This document shows positions 8,993-17,598 of a stretch of 64,000 nt of DNA, in pieces. How positions within the stretch are numbered: position 1 is the first letter of the stretch; every line of letters starts with the position of its first letter. The translations under genes and the position numbers were made by a program. The stretch lies in assembly GCA_963676335.1 (NCBI GenBank), contig OY781057.1, forward strand, positions 496,001 to 560,000. The letters are read 5' to 3'. Below the pieces are notes generated by a model that worked only from the letters and a program-made list of their open reading frames with translations, had not been told where the DNA came from and ran no database searches. Source of the DNA: G963676335 sp963676335 (lineage in GTDB: Bacteria; Pseudomonadota; Alphaproteobacteria; Rickettsiales; Rickettsiaceae).

Positions 8993-9943
8993 AAGTCTAG
9001 ATAAAATTTCTTGTTGCAAGTTTGAGTGAGATTTATATTCTATTTCAGCGTTATACAACAAATGTAAAGTTTTTGATATTTGTTGTAGAGTTATTTCTTT
9101 TGCTACTGAAGAAAAAGCAGGGATTTCTCGAAAAAATATTGGAGGTGTAATGCTTTTAATAGCTGTGGATAGATCAATGCCATGAGTTGTAGTTTTTATA
9201 TAAACTGCATACAAATTAACATAATATCTTATTAAGCTTCGAATAATTAGTATTGCATCATTTGATTGCAATTTATCCAATTCTGCCAAATAAATTTTTA
9301 TATCTTGATTTGCAAAAGCGGAGCATAATTTATCACTAAAAATTAAAGTACCATGATTTGTTGCATATATAGCTTGCTCTATATCAATAATTGGATCTGA
9401 CATACAGTAACATACTAATTTTTCTATCTCGTTAATAATAAAGTATCGATCTCCTTTTATTGTTTGACTTAAATAATCTAATGCTGAAGTAGTAATTTTT
9501 TTATTCTGATTAAAAATATAATCTGTTATGACCTTTTTTATATCATCTTCATAATAACATGCAATGATAGCTAAATCAGGGGTAGTTTCAAAAAATTTTC
9601 TAAGACTAGAATTACTCTCTAGTTCATCAGCAATTAATATTAAAATATGCAAAAAATTTTCCTGCAAAATATCTTTTATTTTTGTTACACTTGTAGAAAT
9701 GTATTCGCACTTGATGATTTGGCGATTGCAAAATAAATTTACATTATTTAATGAGCTCTGCAGGTACGTTTCTACATTATTTACATAATTAATTTTTTGT
9801 ACTGGTATAGAAAAAGATTTTTCTATTTGCGAAAAACAATTGTTAATCAAGCCTTTATCTGGTCCATACAACAGAACAGCTTTAATGCTAGCAGCTTTAA
9901 TGCCTTGAATTACTTTTTGTAGTCCGGATGGATAGTATCTCAT
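8978..9943 (-). CDS. holA: DNA polymerase III delta subunit
   Basis: A clamp-loader subunit that opens the beta clamp. The N-terminus contains VLLYGPDKGLINNCFSQIEK, resembling the degenerate P-loop of HolA, followed by a region with IIACYYEDD and a helical C-terminal domain. At 321 residues its length is typical. It is the last gene of the DUF3576-leuS-lptE-holA cluster; the leuS-lptE-holA order is widely conserved, which supports both this call and the lptE call. Its start overlaps the lptE stop by 4 bp. Confidence 0.85.
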   Translation of the reverse strand: MRYYPSGLQKVIQGIKAASIKAVLLYGPDKGLINNCFSQIEKSFSIPVQKINYVNNVETYLQSSLNNVNLFCNRQIIKCEYISTSVTKIKDILQENFLHILILIADELESNSSLRKFFETTPDLAIIACYYEDDIKKVITDYIFNQNKKITTSALDYLSQTIKGDRYFIINEIEKLVCYCMSDPIIDIEQAIYATNHGTLIFSDKLCSAFANQDIKIYLAELDKLQSNDAILIIRSLIRYYVNLYAVYIKTTTHGIDLSTAIKSITPPIFFREIPAFSSVAKEITLQQISKTLHLLYNAEIEYKSHSNLQQEILSRLLYTI

Positions 9944-10545
9944 AGATTTTTTTCTTTTAAAAAAAACAGTACTAATCTATGTTGTATTTCTCTAGCTGCC
10001 GTTACAGATAGATCATATCTTATTTTTTCAGATTCGCTATAGCTTGAGTAAAGTGCGGTTACGATATCATAAGCACCTAATAATCTAAAGTTTTTTTCTA
10101 ATAAAAGTACATTTGCTTTATCTATTAATTTAAAATTAACATTTTCTTGAATACCTTGTCTTACTATATTAAAATTACTAATGATTAATGGGTATTCTTG
10201 ATAAGTTATCGAAATATATAAATTATATTTTGGAGTATTGTTTGTCTTTAGTAATTGTCTTAACATGCTATAACATTCACTTCCTTCTATCGAATCATCA
10301 GTAATTATATTAATAAATTTTAATTCTTCATTTATTTTTGAAGGAATAGTAGTGCATCCATATATGAATATAGGTAAGAATAATAAAATTATTCTAATAA
10401 AATTAATGTATCCTCGCCATACTTCAAAAATTGGCGTCGTTGCTCGAGAACTGCGTTGCTCACATACGTCAAAGTATGCTGCGCTACTAGTTCCCTTCGC
10501 TCCTAGCTTTTTTTGAAGTCTGGCTTCGTATTCCCAAGTTTTCAT
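9940..10545 (-). CDS. lptE: LPS-assembly lipoprotein LptE with a repeat-derived N-terminal extension
   Basis: LptE plugs the LptD channel that places LPS in the outer membrane. The conserved part begins at residue 47 with INFIRIILLFLPIFIYGCTT, a lipoprotein signal ending in a lipobox Cys. Residues 1-46 are encoded by a palindromic element (10408-10545) and have nothing to do with LptE. The only ATG in frame is at 10543-10545, inside the element and overlapping the leuS TGA as ATGA. An ATT at 10405-10407, preceded by GAGGATAC, could initiate the native form. The signal peptide therefore either carries a 46-residue extension or uses a rare start codon. Assignment rests on position between leuS and holA plus the lipobox. 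Confidence 0.75.
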   Translation of the reverse strand: MKTWEYEARLQKKLGAKGTSSAAYFDVCEQRSSRATTPIFEVWRGYINFIRIILLFLPIFIYGCTTIPSKINEELKFINIITDDSIEGSECYSMLRQLLKTNNTPKYNLYISITYQEYPLIISNFNIVRQGIQENVNFKLIDKANVLLLEKNFRLLGAYDIVTALYSSYSESEKIRYDLSVTAAREIQHRLVLFFLKEKNL

Positions 10546-10560
10546 TTATGAGTAGATATA
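10400..10560 (-). repeat. Palindromic element, copy A (leuS-lptE junction)
   Basis: Read on the minus strand, it contains GAATACGAAGCCAGACTTCA at one end and TTTTTGAAGTATGGCGAG at the other; the CCAGACTTCAAAAA / TTTTTGAAGTATGG segments are inverted repeats matching at 13 of 14 bases. It shares most of its length with copy B. Its 138-bp core is an open frame of exactly 46 codons. It provides the last codons and stop of leuS and the start of lptE. Confidence 0.9.
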
Positions 10561-13058
10561 ACAATATTAATAATTTTTTTAGGAATAAGTATAATTTTTG
10601 ATATAGTTTTATTTTTTAGATATAGTTTTATAATATTAATATTCATCACTGTATCTTTTATAAATTCTTCTGAATCATTATTGTCAAACTCGTAAGTAGC
10701 ACGTAACTTTCCATTTATTTGTATTGCTAGAATATATGAACTTCTTTTTAAAAAATTAGTATCATATTTAGGCCAAGGAGTTTTATATAATGGTATTTTA
10801 TTTCCAAGCTTTTGCCAAATTTCTTCTGTTATATGCGGAATAAAAGGATAAAATAACTGAATTAAAATACAAAATCCATGTTTTATTTGTTCTAAAGCTT
10901 TAACCTCATAAAGTAAATTATACAATTCTCTTAAACGAGCAATAGCTTTATTGAAATGATTATTTTCAATATCTTCAGTAACGTATTTAATTGTACTGTG
11001 TATAGAATAATTTAAAGTATCTTCTATAATTGAATTTTCATTTATATTAATTAATCGTTCTGCTAATTTGAATAACTTTTGTAAAAATTTATTAATTCCT
11101 TCAATTCCTTCCATTGACCATTCCATGTCTTTTTCTATTGGACTATCAGATAATAAAAATAGACGTAAACTATCTGCTCCATAGTTAATCAACATCATAT
11201 CTAAATCTACTACATTATTTTTAGATTTACTCATCTTTTCTAATTTAGATTTAATAACCTTTTGTCTACTAATTTTATGAATTAAAGAATTATTAACTTC
11301 TACTACATCACTTGGGTATACAAACTCTCCTTTTTCGTCTATATAAGAATTATGTAAAACCATTCCTTGAGTTAATAATTTAGTAAATGGTTCTCTTATA
11401 TCAATATATTCGTAATCATTCATAACTTTAGTAAAAAATCTAGCATATAATAAATGCAATATAGCGTGTTCTATTCCTCCAATATATTGATCTACTGGAA
11501 GCCAGTATTCACAAGCAATTTTATCTGTAATATTGAATGCATTAATATTACAATATCTCATGAAATACCATGAAGATTCAAAAAATGTATCAAAAGTATC
11601 AGTTTCCCTCTCTGCAGGGGCTTTGCATTGTGGACATGTGACATATTTCCAAGTAGGATGATGATCTAAAGGATTACTGTTAGATTTAAAATCTACATCT
11701 AATGGTAATATTATTGGTAAATCTTCATCAGGTACTGGAACAATTCCACATGTAGCGCAATGGATAATAGGAATAGGGCATCCCCAATATCTTTGTCTTG
11801 AAATTCCCCAATCTTTTAAACGAAAATTAGTAGTTTCTACTCCACATTTTAATTCTTCAATTTTTTCAATCACATATTCTTTGGCAGTAATATTATTTAA
11901 ATTATTTAAAAATCGAGAATTAATCATAAATCCATTATCAGTATATGCGGATTTTTGTACATTTATGCTATGATCTTTACTATCTATAACTTGTATAATG
12001 GGTAAATTATATTTTATTGCGAACTCATGATCTCTTTTATCATGAGCCGGGCATCCAAAAATCGCTCCTGTCCCATAATCCATCAATATAAAATTTGCTA
12101 TAAATATGGGTAATTCAATTTTGTTATCAAATGGGTGTAACGTTTTTAATCCAGTATCTATACCTAACTTTTCTTGTTTTTCTATTATAGTATTTGCTAT
12201 ACTTCCTTTTCGGCATTTGTTAGCAAAATCTTGTACTTTAGAGTTTTGTGATAAATGAGTATTTACTATAGAATGATTATAAGATATTGCAATAAAGCTA
12301 GCTCCAAATAATGTTTCTGGTCTTGTGCTAAAAACTTCTATAGGTGGAATATTTGTATCTTTACATTTGAAAATAATATTTGCGCCTGTAGATAAACCAA
12401 TCCAGTTTTTTTGCATAGTCTTAACACTTTCAGGCCAAAAATCTAGATTTTCTAATTCATTTAATAATTCATTAGCATAATTTGTGATACATAAAAACCA
12501 TTGTTTTAATTGTTTTTGTTCTACTATTGCGCCTGAGCGCCATCCTTTCCCATCAATAACTTGTTCATTAGCTAATATAGTTTGATCTATTGGATCCCAA
12601 TTAACAATTGATTCTTTCTGATAGGCTAATCCTTCTTTTAATAATTTTAGAAAAAATTTTTGTTCATGTTTAAAATAACTTGGATCACAAGTTGTAATTT
12701 CCTTATTCCAATCATAAGACAATCCTAAATTCTTTAATTGAAGCCTCATGATATCTATGTTACTATAAGTCCAAGTTTTAGGATGTATATCGTTTTTTAT
12801 AGCAGCATTTTCAGCTGGAAGTCCAAATGCATCCCATCCTATAGTATATAACACGTTGTACCCTAAAGATCTCTTAAATCGAGCAATGACATCGCCAACG
12901 CTATAATTTCTTGCATGCCCAACATGAATTTTTCCAGAAGGATATGGAAACATTTCTATTACATAGTATTTAGGCTTATTAGTGTCGATTGTAGCGTTAA
13001 ACGTATTACTTTGAGCCCAAATATTTTGCCACTTCTTTTCTATTTCAATAAAATTCAT
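10542..13058 (-). CDS. leuS: Leucyl-tRNA synthetase
   Basis: Charges tRNA-Leu. Class I signature HIGH-type motif is PYPSGKIHVGHARNY near residue 45, and the KMSKS loop is KMSKSKNNVV near residue 585; the CP1 editing domain (FSTRPETLFGA, then a GTGAIFGCPAHDKRD segment) lies between. At 838 residues it is full length. DUF3576 lies 18 bp upstream and lptE overlaps downstream by 4 bp. The last five codons and the stop appear to come from the palindromic element, so the native C-terminus may be altered by a few residues. Confidence 0.97.
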   Translation of the reverse strand: MNFIEIEKKWQNIWAQSNTFNATIDTNKPKYYVIEMFPYPSGKIHVGHARNYSVGDVIARFKRSLGYNVLYTIGWDAFGLPAENAAIKNDIHPKTWTYSNIDIMRLQLKNLGLSYDWNKEITTCDPSYFKHEQKFFLKLLKEGLAYQKESIVNWDPIDQTILANEQVIDGKGWRSGAIVEQKQLKQWFLCITNYANELLNELENLDFWPESVKTMQKNWIGLSTGANIIFKCKDTNIPPIEVFSTRPETLFGASFIAISYNHSIVNTHLSQNSKVQDFANKCRKGSIANTIIEKQEKLGIDTGLKTLHPFDNKIELPIFIANFILMDYGTGAIFGCPAHDKRDHEFAIKYNLPIIQVIDSKDHSINVQKSAYTDNGFMINSRFLNNLNNITAKEYVIEKIEELKCGVETTNFRLKDWGISRQRYWGCPIPIIHCATCGIVPVPDEDLPIILPLDVDFKSNSNPLDHHPTWKYVTCPQCKAPAERETDTFDTFFESSWYFMRYCNINAFNITDKIACEYWLPVDQYIGGIEHAILHLLYARFFTKVMNDYEYIDIREPFTKLLTQGMVLHNSYIDEKGEFVYPSDVVEVNNSLIHKISRQKVIKSKLEKMSKSKNNVVDLDMMLINYGADSLRLFLLSDSPIEKDMEWSMEGIEGINKFLQKLFKLAERLININENSIIEDTLNYSIHSTIKYVTEDIENNHFNKAIARLRELYNLLYEVKALEQIKHGFCILIQLFYPFIPHITEEIWQKLGNKIPLYKTPWPKYDTNFLKRSSYILAIQINGKLRATYEFDNNDSEEFIKDTVMNINIIKLYLKNKTISKIILIPKKIINIVISTHK

Positions 13059-13076
13059 TGTTTTTATTTACTTAAA

Positions 13077-13520
13077 TTATTTAACTTTATCAATAATTTG
13101 CTGATGTATCTTATTAGCAATATCATTTGATAGACCTATATCTTGAAATTTATTATTTATTAATTTACGTTGAAAAACTTTAACTTCAACATTTGAAGTA
13201 TCTTTATATATTATTATTGTAACTTTATTACTAATGATAGGAGAGATATTATACCAATCTGTTATTATAACACCTCCATTAAAGTCTGAGCTAATTAATG
13301 GAATGTCTTTTAACACATATAAACTTGCTTCCCATAATTTTTGTACAGATACTTTTTTTTCTTTGTTTATTTGATAATTTTTATTATCAAAAATTGATCC
13401 AATCTCTTGCATTTTTCGTTCTTCATAAGTAATTGGATATTTGTTATCTTTTGCTATGGAATAAGAATGGATGTATAACAAATTTATTCCCATAAAGAAA
13501 ATACAAATTTTTTTCTTCAT
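13077..13520 (-). CDS. DUF3576-type exported protein
   Basis: A 147-residue protein with an N-terminal signal-like segment (MKKKICIFFMGINLLYIHSYSIA). The core contains LWEASLYVLKDIPLISSDFN then GGVIITDWY, the pattern of the alphaproteobacterial DUF3576 family, which commonly sits upstream of leuS. It is probably periplasmic or outer-membrane attached, but no lipobox Cys is visible. No biochemical function is known to me. It is first in the operon with leuS, lptE and holA. Confidence 0.8.
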   Translation of the reverse strand: MKKKICIFFMGINLLYIHSYSIAKDNKYPITYEERKMQEIGSIFDNKNYQINKEKKVSVQKLWEASLYVLKDIPLISSDFNGGVIITDWYNISPIISNKVTIIIYKDTSNVEVKVFQRKLINNKFQDIGLSNDIANKIHQQIIDKVK

Positions 13521-13539
13521 AAATAATACTCTTTTTAGT

Positions 13540-13554
13540 ATACTTACTAAGTAT
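13540..13554. promoter_or_regulatory. 15-bp dyad in the divergent DUF3576 / small-protein region
   Basis: ATACTTACTAAGTAT has two perfect 7-bp arms around one base. It lies 20 bp upstream of the DUF3576 start and 170 bp upstream of the small secreted-protein gene. It could be an operator, but A/T-rich DNA gives such dyads by chance. Confidence 0.3.
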
Positions 13555-13723
13555 CATAGTACTTCTAAGTCTATAATGATACAAAAATATCACATATTTA
13601 AAAGTATACTTGAGAAATTAATATTCTATCTATAAAATCTATACATATATGATATTTTAACGTCAAGTCAGAGAAAAATATCTGATTAAATTTATAATTA
13701 AACAACATAAAAAAAGGTTGAAT

Positions 13724-13921
13724 ATGTTTAAAAAAATTTCTATTATAGCTGCATTAGCAGTAGCTTTAATAACAATCAATGGAGCAACATTTGCTACTGA
13801 ATCAGAAAAATGTTATTGCATAAATGCTGAAAAAGATTGTAGTAAATTTGAATTAGTAAAAGTAGGAACTTGTAAAGAAAAAGGTGGTTCTTTAGTAGAA
13901 GGACAACAACCTTCTAATTAG
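13724..13921 (+). CDS. Small secreted Cys-containing protein, unknown
   Basis: Starting at ATG 13724 (preceded by AAAAAAGG at good spacing) the product is 65 residues. Residues 1-24 form a signal peptide (FKKISIIAALAVALITING, cleaved near ATFA). The mature part has four Cys (CYC, DC, TC) and would be a ~40-residue periplasmic peptide, probably disulfide bonded; a DsbA-like protein is encoded at 37588. It has its own terminator downstream. I do not recognise a family. Confidence 0.6.
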   Translation: MFKKISIIAALAVALITINGATFATESEKCYCINAEKDCSKFELVKVGTCKEKGGSLVEGQQPSN

Positions 13922-13942
13922 TTTTATATTATATTTAAAGTG

Positions 13943-13970
13943 CTCCCATATTTTTATGGGGGTATTTTAA
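13943..13970 (+). terminator. Hairpin with T-rich tail after the small secreted-protein gene
   Basis: CTCCCAT (13943-13949) pairs with ATGGGGG (13956-13962) around a six-base loop, followed by TATTTTAA. It is 22 bp after the stop codon and 60 bp before rpmH, a position consistent with an intrinsic terminator. The T-run is short. Confidence 0.55.
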
Positions 13971-14029
13971 ACTAAGGCATTTTTAAAAATTTGAGTATAA
14001 AAGAAAAATAAATAAGAAATAAAATTAGT

Positions 14030-14164
14030 ATGAGACGTACATTCCAACCAAGTAATTTAGTAAGAAAGCGTAGACATGGTTTTAGAGCACGTATGGCTAC
14101 TGCCTCTGGGCGTGAAATAATTAATCGTAGACGTGCTAAAGGACGTAAAAAATTATCTGCTTAG
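14030..14164 (+). CDS. rpmH: Ribosomal protein L34
   Basis: The 44-codon frame begins MRRTFQPSNLVRKRRHGF and ends in RRRAKGRKKLSA, an unmistakable L34, a large-subunit protein. The family length (44) is exact. The partner gene rnpA, which normally follows rpmH directly, is not here: only 48 bp separate rpmH from the 3' end of the opposite-strand ispB. The RNase P RNA gene lies about 1.1 kb away, after ispB. Confidence 0.97.
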   Translation: MRRTFQPSNLVRKRRHGFRARMATASGREIINRRRAKGRKKLSA

Positions 14165-14212
14165 ATTTTTTTTATAAAAAAGTATAAATGGTTTTTATCT
14201 AAAATTAGCTAT

Positions 14213-15199
14213 TCATAAGCGTGCGTTCCATCTGTTGAAGCAATAGTGTAGTATCATTTTTAAGTATTCAGAATGAGGGGAGGCTATTTTGATGAACGAA
14301 GTTAATATGGAGCTAGCTTGTTGATAATACTCATCTAATATATTCTGAATTTTTTGATAAATATTATGTGTTAATAATAAATTTGTAATAAATATAAAAT
14401 CTTCTTTGTTTTTACAAGTAGAATAAAATATTTGTTGTAATTTATATCGATTTTTATTATCTAGTTCATTAAATAAAAGAATTATAGGTAATGTTACATT
14501 GCCTTCTAAAAAATCATTTCCATATTCTTTTTGAATTTTAGTTATAGAGTTTATATTATAATCAAGAGCGTCATCAGTAATTTGAAATATTATTCCTAGT
14601 AGTAAGCCAAATTTATATAAATCATCGGTAATTTTATTTGAACAATTGCTGATTATTGCACCAATTTTACAGCTTGCACCAAATAATTTTGCTGTTTTAT
14701 CTACAATAATGTTATGATAAGTGACTTGAGTAATGATATTGTGTCTATATTGTAATTCTTTTATTGCTCCTATAGACATACTTGTGGAGGTCTGTATTAA
14801 AATATTCGCTATTTGCGAATGCTCAGATTCAATCAGTAATTGAAATGCTTTAATAAATAAAAAATCTCCTATTAGTATACTTGATTTATTTCCCCATATA
14901 AGATGAGTACAGTATTGTGATCGTCGCATAGTGCCTTGATCAATAACATCATCATGAAGTAATCCAGCTAAGTGAATTAACTCGATAATACTTGCATATA
15001 GAATATGATTATTTCCTTCATATTTATATGCTTTGCTAACTATTAGTAATAATAATGATCTAATTTTTTTTCCTGAGTTAACGGATAGATATTTAATAAT
15101 TTCATTAAATAAAGTTTCCTCACATATTAATAAATTATTTATTTCTTGATTAATAGCATTTAATTCATTCGAGAATATTTTATATAAAATAGAAAGCAT
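14213..15199 (-). CDS. ispB: Polyprenyl diphosphate synthase (octaprenyl type)
   Basis: Elongates isoprenyl chains for the quinone side chain. The first Asp-rich motif is LLHDDVIDQGTMRR near residue 80 and the second is QITDDALDYN near residue 210; a GKKIR substrate-binding segment is near residue 43. At 328 residues it has family length. It could also make another medium-long chain length. It is convergent with rpmH and starts about 31 bp from the 3' end of rnpB, which is on the same strand. Confidence 0.92.
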   Translation of the reverse strand: MLSILYKIFSNELNAINQEINNLLICEETLFNEIIKYLSVNSGKKIRSLLLLIVSKAYKYEGNNHILYASIIELIHLAGLLHDDVIDQGTMRRSQYCTHLIWGNKSSILIGDFLFIKAFQLLIESEHSQIANILIQTSTSMSIGAIKELQYRHNIITQVTYHNIIVDKTAKLFGASCKIGAIISNCSNKITDDLYKFGLLLGIIFQITDDALDYNINSITKIQKEYGNDFLEGNVTLPIILLFNELDNKNRYKLQQIFYSTCKNKEDFIFITNLLLTHNIYQKIQNILDEYYQQASSILTSFIKIASPHSEYLKMILHYCFNRWNARL

Positions 15200-15229
15200 T
15201 TAGATATATCTTGTTAAGAGTAAGTAGTA

Positions 15230-15614
15230 GCAGCAAGGACCAATAAGCCGGGTTCTGTATTAATGACAATTCATCTGAAATAAGTATTACTACTTACTTT
15301 AAGCGACCTACCCACAAAAATGTGAAACTTTTATTTTTCAATGTTAAAAACTACATTAAGCATTTTATGCTTACATTATGCTGTTTGGCCTTGCTCCTAG
15401 TAGGGTTTACCATGCGTATTCTATTGCTAAAATACCGGTGTGCTCTTACCACCCCTTTTCACTCTTACCAAAATAAATTGGCGATATATTTTCTGTGGCA
15501 CTTTCCCTCAAGAAAAAAATCTTGGCTGGATGTTATCCAGTACTATGTTTTTATGGAGCCCGGACTTTCCTCAAAATTAAAATATAATTTTGCTGTCATT
15601 TCTTCCTTGCTACT
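15230..15614 (-). ncRNA. rnpB: RNase P RNA (M1-type)
   Basis: On the minus strand the 5' part reads GAGGAAAGTCCGGGCTCC (15574-15557) and the 3' part reads ACAGAACCCGGCTTA (15258-15244), the two conserved arms that form P4 and the 3' end in bacterial RNase P RNA. The outer ends AGCAAGGA and TCCTTGCT can pair as P1. GCATGGTAAACCC is also recognisable inside. A length of about 385 nt is normal. End coordinates are estimated from P1. A 103-codon frame on the opposite strand here is a by-product. Confidence 0.92.
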
Positions 15615-15711
15615 CAATAACGTTAACATATAAATATAATTATGCAAACTTGTTATTGGTATTTTTTTTGAATCATTATGATATAATAGATAAAAATTAT
15701 ACTATTGATTA

Positions 15712-16224
15712 ATGAATATTAATATAAAAAACATAATAAATTCATATAATTTTGAAATAGAATGGCAAAATGAAGCTATTATCTCTAATAATAATTGTAT
15801 TGTTTCTTTATTAAAATGTTTACAAAATAACAAAGAATTATGTTTTAGTGTATTAGTAGATCTGTTTGGCGTAGATTTTTTAAATAAAAAAAACTGTTTT
15901 GAGATTGTTTACCATCTTTTAAGTTTAAAATTAAATAAACGTTTAATAATAAAATTATTTTCAACTACAGAAGAAGTGGTGCCTTCTATAGTTAGAGTAT
16001 TTAGTTCTGCAGGATGGTATGAACGAGAAATTTATGATATGTTTGGAATTAAGTTCGAAAATAAATTACTACGTATCTTGACTGACGATGATTTTCAAGG
16101 TTATCCTTTAAGGAAGGATTTTCCAGTAACTGGATATTATGAAATGCATTACAATACTGAATTAGAAAAATTAGAATATACTGATATCAATTTAGATCGT
16201 TCTTTATGCAAGTTGCGAAAATAA
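15712..16224 (+). CDS. nuoC: NADH-quinone oxidoreductase subunit C
   Basis: A 30-kDa-type peripheral subunit of complex I. The family signature is visible as SAGWYEREIYDMFGIKFE near residue 100, followed by ILTDDDFQGYPLRKDFPVTG. The N-terminal half is short, giving 170 residues where 190-200 is usual. nuoD follows after 7 bp. nuoA and nuoB are not upstream; nuoB is about 42 kb away on the other strand. Confidence 0.93.
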   Translation: MNINIKNIINSYNFEIEWQNEAIISNNNCIVSLLKCLQNNKELCFSVLVDLFGVDFLNKKNCFEIVYHLLSLKLNKRLIIKLFSTTEEVVPSIVRVFSSAGWYEREIYDMFGIKFENKLLRILTDDDFQGYPLRKDFPVTGYYEMHYNTELEKLEYTDINLDRSLCKLRK

Positions 16225-16231
16225 AGCATTT

Positions 16232-17374
16232 ATGCTAGATAAAAATACCAGTGACAGTACTAGTAAAAATTTTACTAAAGATATTTTTTTAAATTTTGGT
16301 CCTCACCATCCTTCTACTCATGGGGTTTTACGCATTGTTCTTGAAATTAATGGAGAAGTTATTGTTAAAGCAGATCCTCATATTGGTTTTTTGCATAGAG
16401 GAGTTGAAAAATTAATAGAAAATCAAACTTATATACAAGCTATTTCGTATTTTGATCGTCTTGATTATATTGCTCCTATGGCTTGTGAATATAGTTTTGT
16501 TTTAGCGGTTGAAAAAGCGTTAGATTGTAAAGTTCCTAAAAGAGCTCAATATATTCGGGTATTATTTGCTGAATTAACTCGCATATTAAGCCATATTTTA
16601 TTTATAGCTACTCAAGCATTAGATTTAGGAGCTATAACTCCGTTCTTCTGGATATTTGAAGAGAGGGAAAAAATTATGGAATTTTATGAACGTGTTTCTG
16701 GAGCTAGAATGCATGCTAATTACTTTAGACCAGGTGGAGTAGCTCAAGACTTACCAGATAATATCTTAGAAGATATTGGAAAATTTATTGTTTGTCTTAA
16801 AAAAAACATGGATAATGTAGAATTATTACTAAGTAACAATAGAATATTTAAACAAAGATTAGTTAACATAGGTGTTGTGTCAGCACAAAAAGCTTTAGAT
16901 TTTGGATTTTCTGGTCCAGTATTAAGAGGATCTGGTATAATATGGGATTTACGTAAGCATCAACCATATGACGTTTATGAAGAGCTGGATTTTGATATAC
17001 CAGTAGGGAGTAATGGAGATTGTTACGATAGATATTTAGTGCGTGTTGCTGAAGTATATGAATCAATAAAAATTATTGAGCAGTGCATAAAAAACATTCC
17101 AGAAGGATTGATAAAAGCAGATAACTTAAAAATGACTTCTTTGGGATATCGTGTCCCAGCTGGAGAAGTATATGCTATATCAGAATCTCCTAAAGGTGAA
17201 TTTGGTGTATATTTATATTCTGATGGAAGTAATAAGCCTTATAGGTGCCACATTAGGTCTCCAAGCTTTGCTCATTTGCAATTTATAAATTTTCTTTTAA
17301 AGGGACATTTATTGTCTGATATTGTTGCTGTTATTAGTAGTTTAGATATTATTATGGGTGAGATAGATAGGTAA
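16232..17374 (+). CDS. nuoD: NADH-quinone oxidoreductase subunit D
   Basis: The 49-kDa subunit of complex I that helps form the quinone site. Signatures: NFGPHHPSTHGVLRIVLE near residue 22, HIGFLHRGVEKL, and the C-terminal PKGEFGVYLYSDGS and RCHIRSPSFAHL. At 380 residues it is of normal length. It follows nuoC closely. No nuoE, nuoF or nuoG follows; 224 bp of unrecognised DNA and an unrelated gene come next. Confidence 0.96.
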   Translation: MLDKNTSDSTSKNFTKDIFLNFGPHHPSTHGVLRIVLEINGEVIVKADPHIGFLHRGVEKLIENQTYIQAISYFDRLDYIAPMACEYSFVLAVEKALDCKVPKRAQYIRVLFAELTRILSHILFIATQALDLGAITPFFWIFEEREKIMEFYERVSGARMHANYFRPGGVAQDLPDNILEDIGKFIVCLKKNMDNVELLLSNNRIFKQRLVNIGVVSAQKALDFGFSGPVLRGSGIIWDLRKHQPYDVYEELDFDIPVGSNGDCYDRYLVRVAEVYESIKIIEQCIKNIPEGLIKADNLKMTSLGYRVPAGEVYAISESPKGEFGVYLYSDGSNKPYRCHIRSPSFAHLQFINFLLKGHLLSDIVAVISSLDIIMGEIDR

Positions 17375-17598
17375 ATTATTCCCAAATGATAAAATGCTTT
17401 TTGTTTCAAGAAAATGATGAAAGACACCTAGAAAGGAATAGTGATCAAGTTCAGTCGTTTTTTTTGCTTTAATCCAGAACTGCCATATAATGAGAAATTT
17501 TTATCGATTAAATCGTAGGTTGTTAACTGTTTAGTTTTTAGCTGTGTTTTTGAGTTATATTTTGATATTATTAGAATAATAAAAATAAAATTACACAT

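Noticed and set aside
15322..15633. 103-codon open frame on the + strand
   Set aside because: It runs antisense through the RNase P RNA gene, whose P4 and 3' signatures are clear on the minus strand; the frame has no protein features.
17375..17598. Possible remnant of a nuo gene after nuoD
   Set aside because: Short translated pieces show no complex I motif; I could not support any identity.
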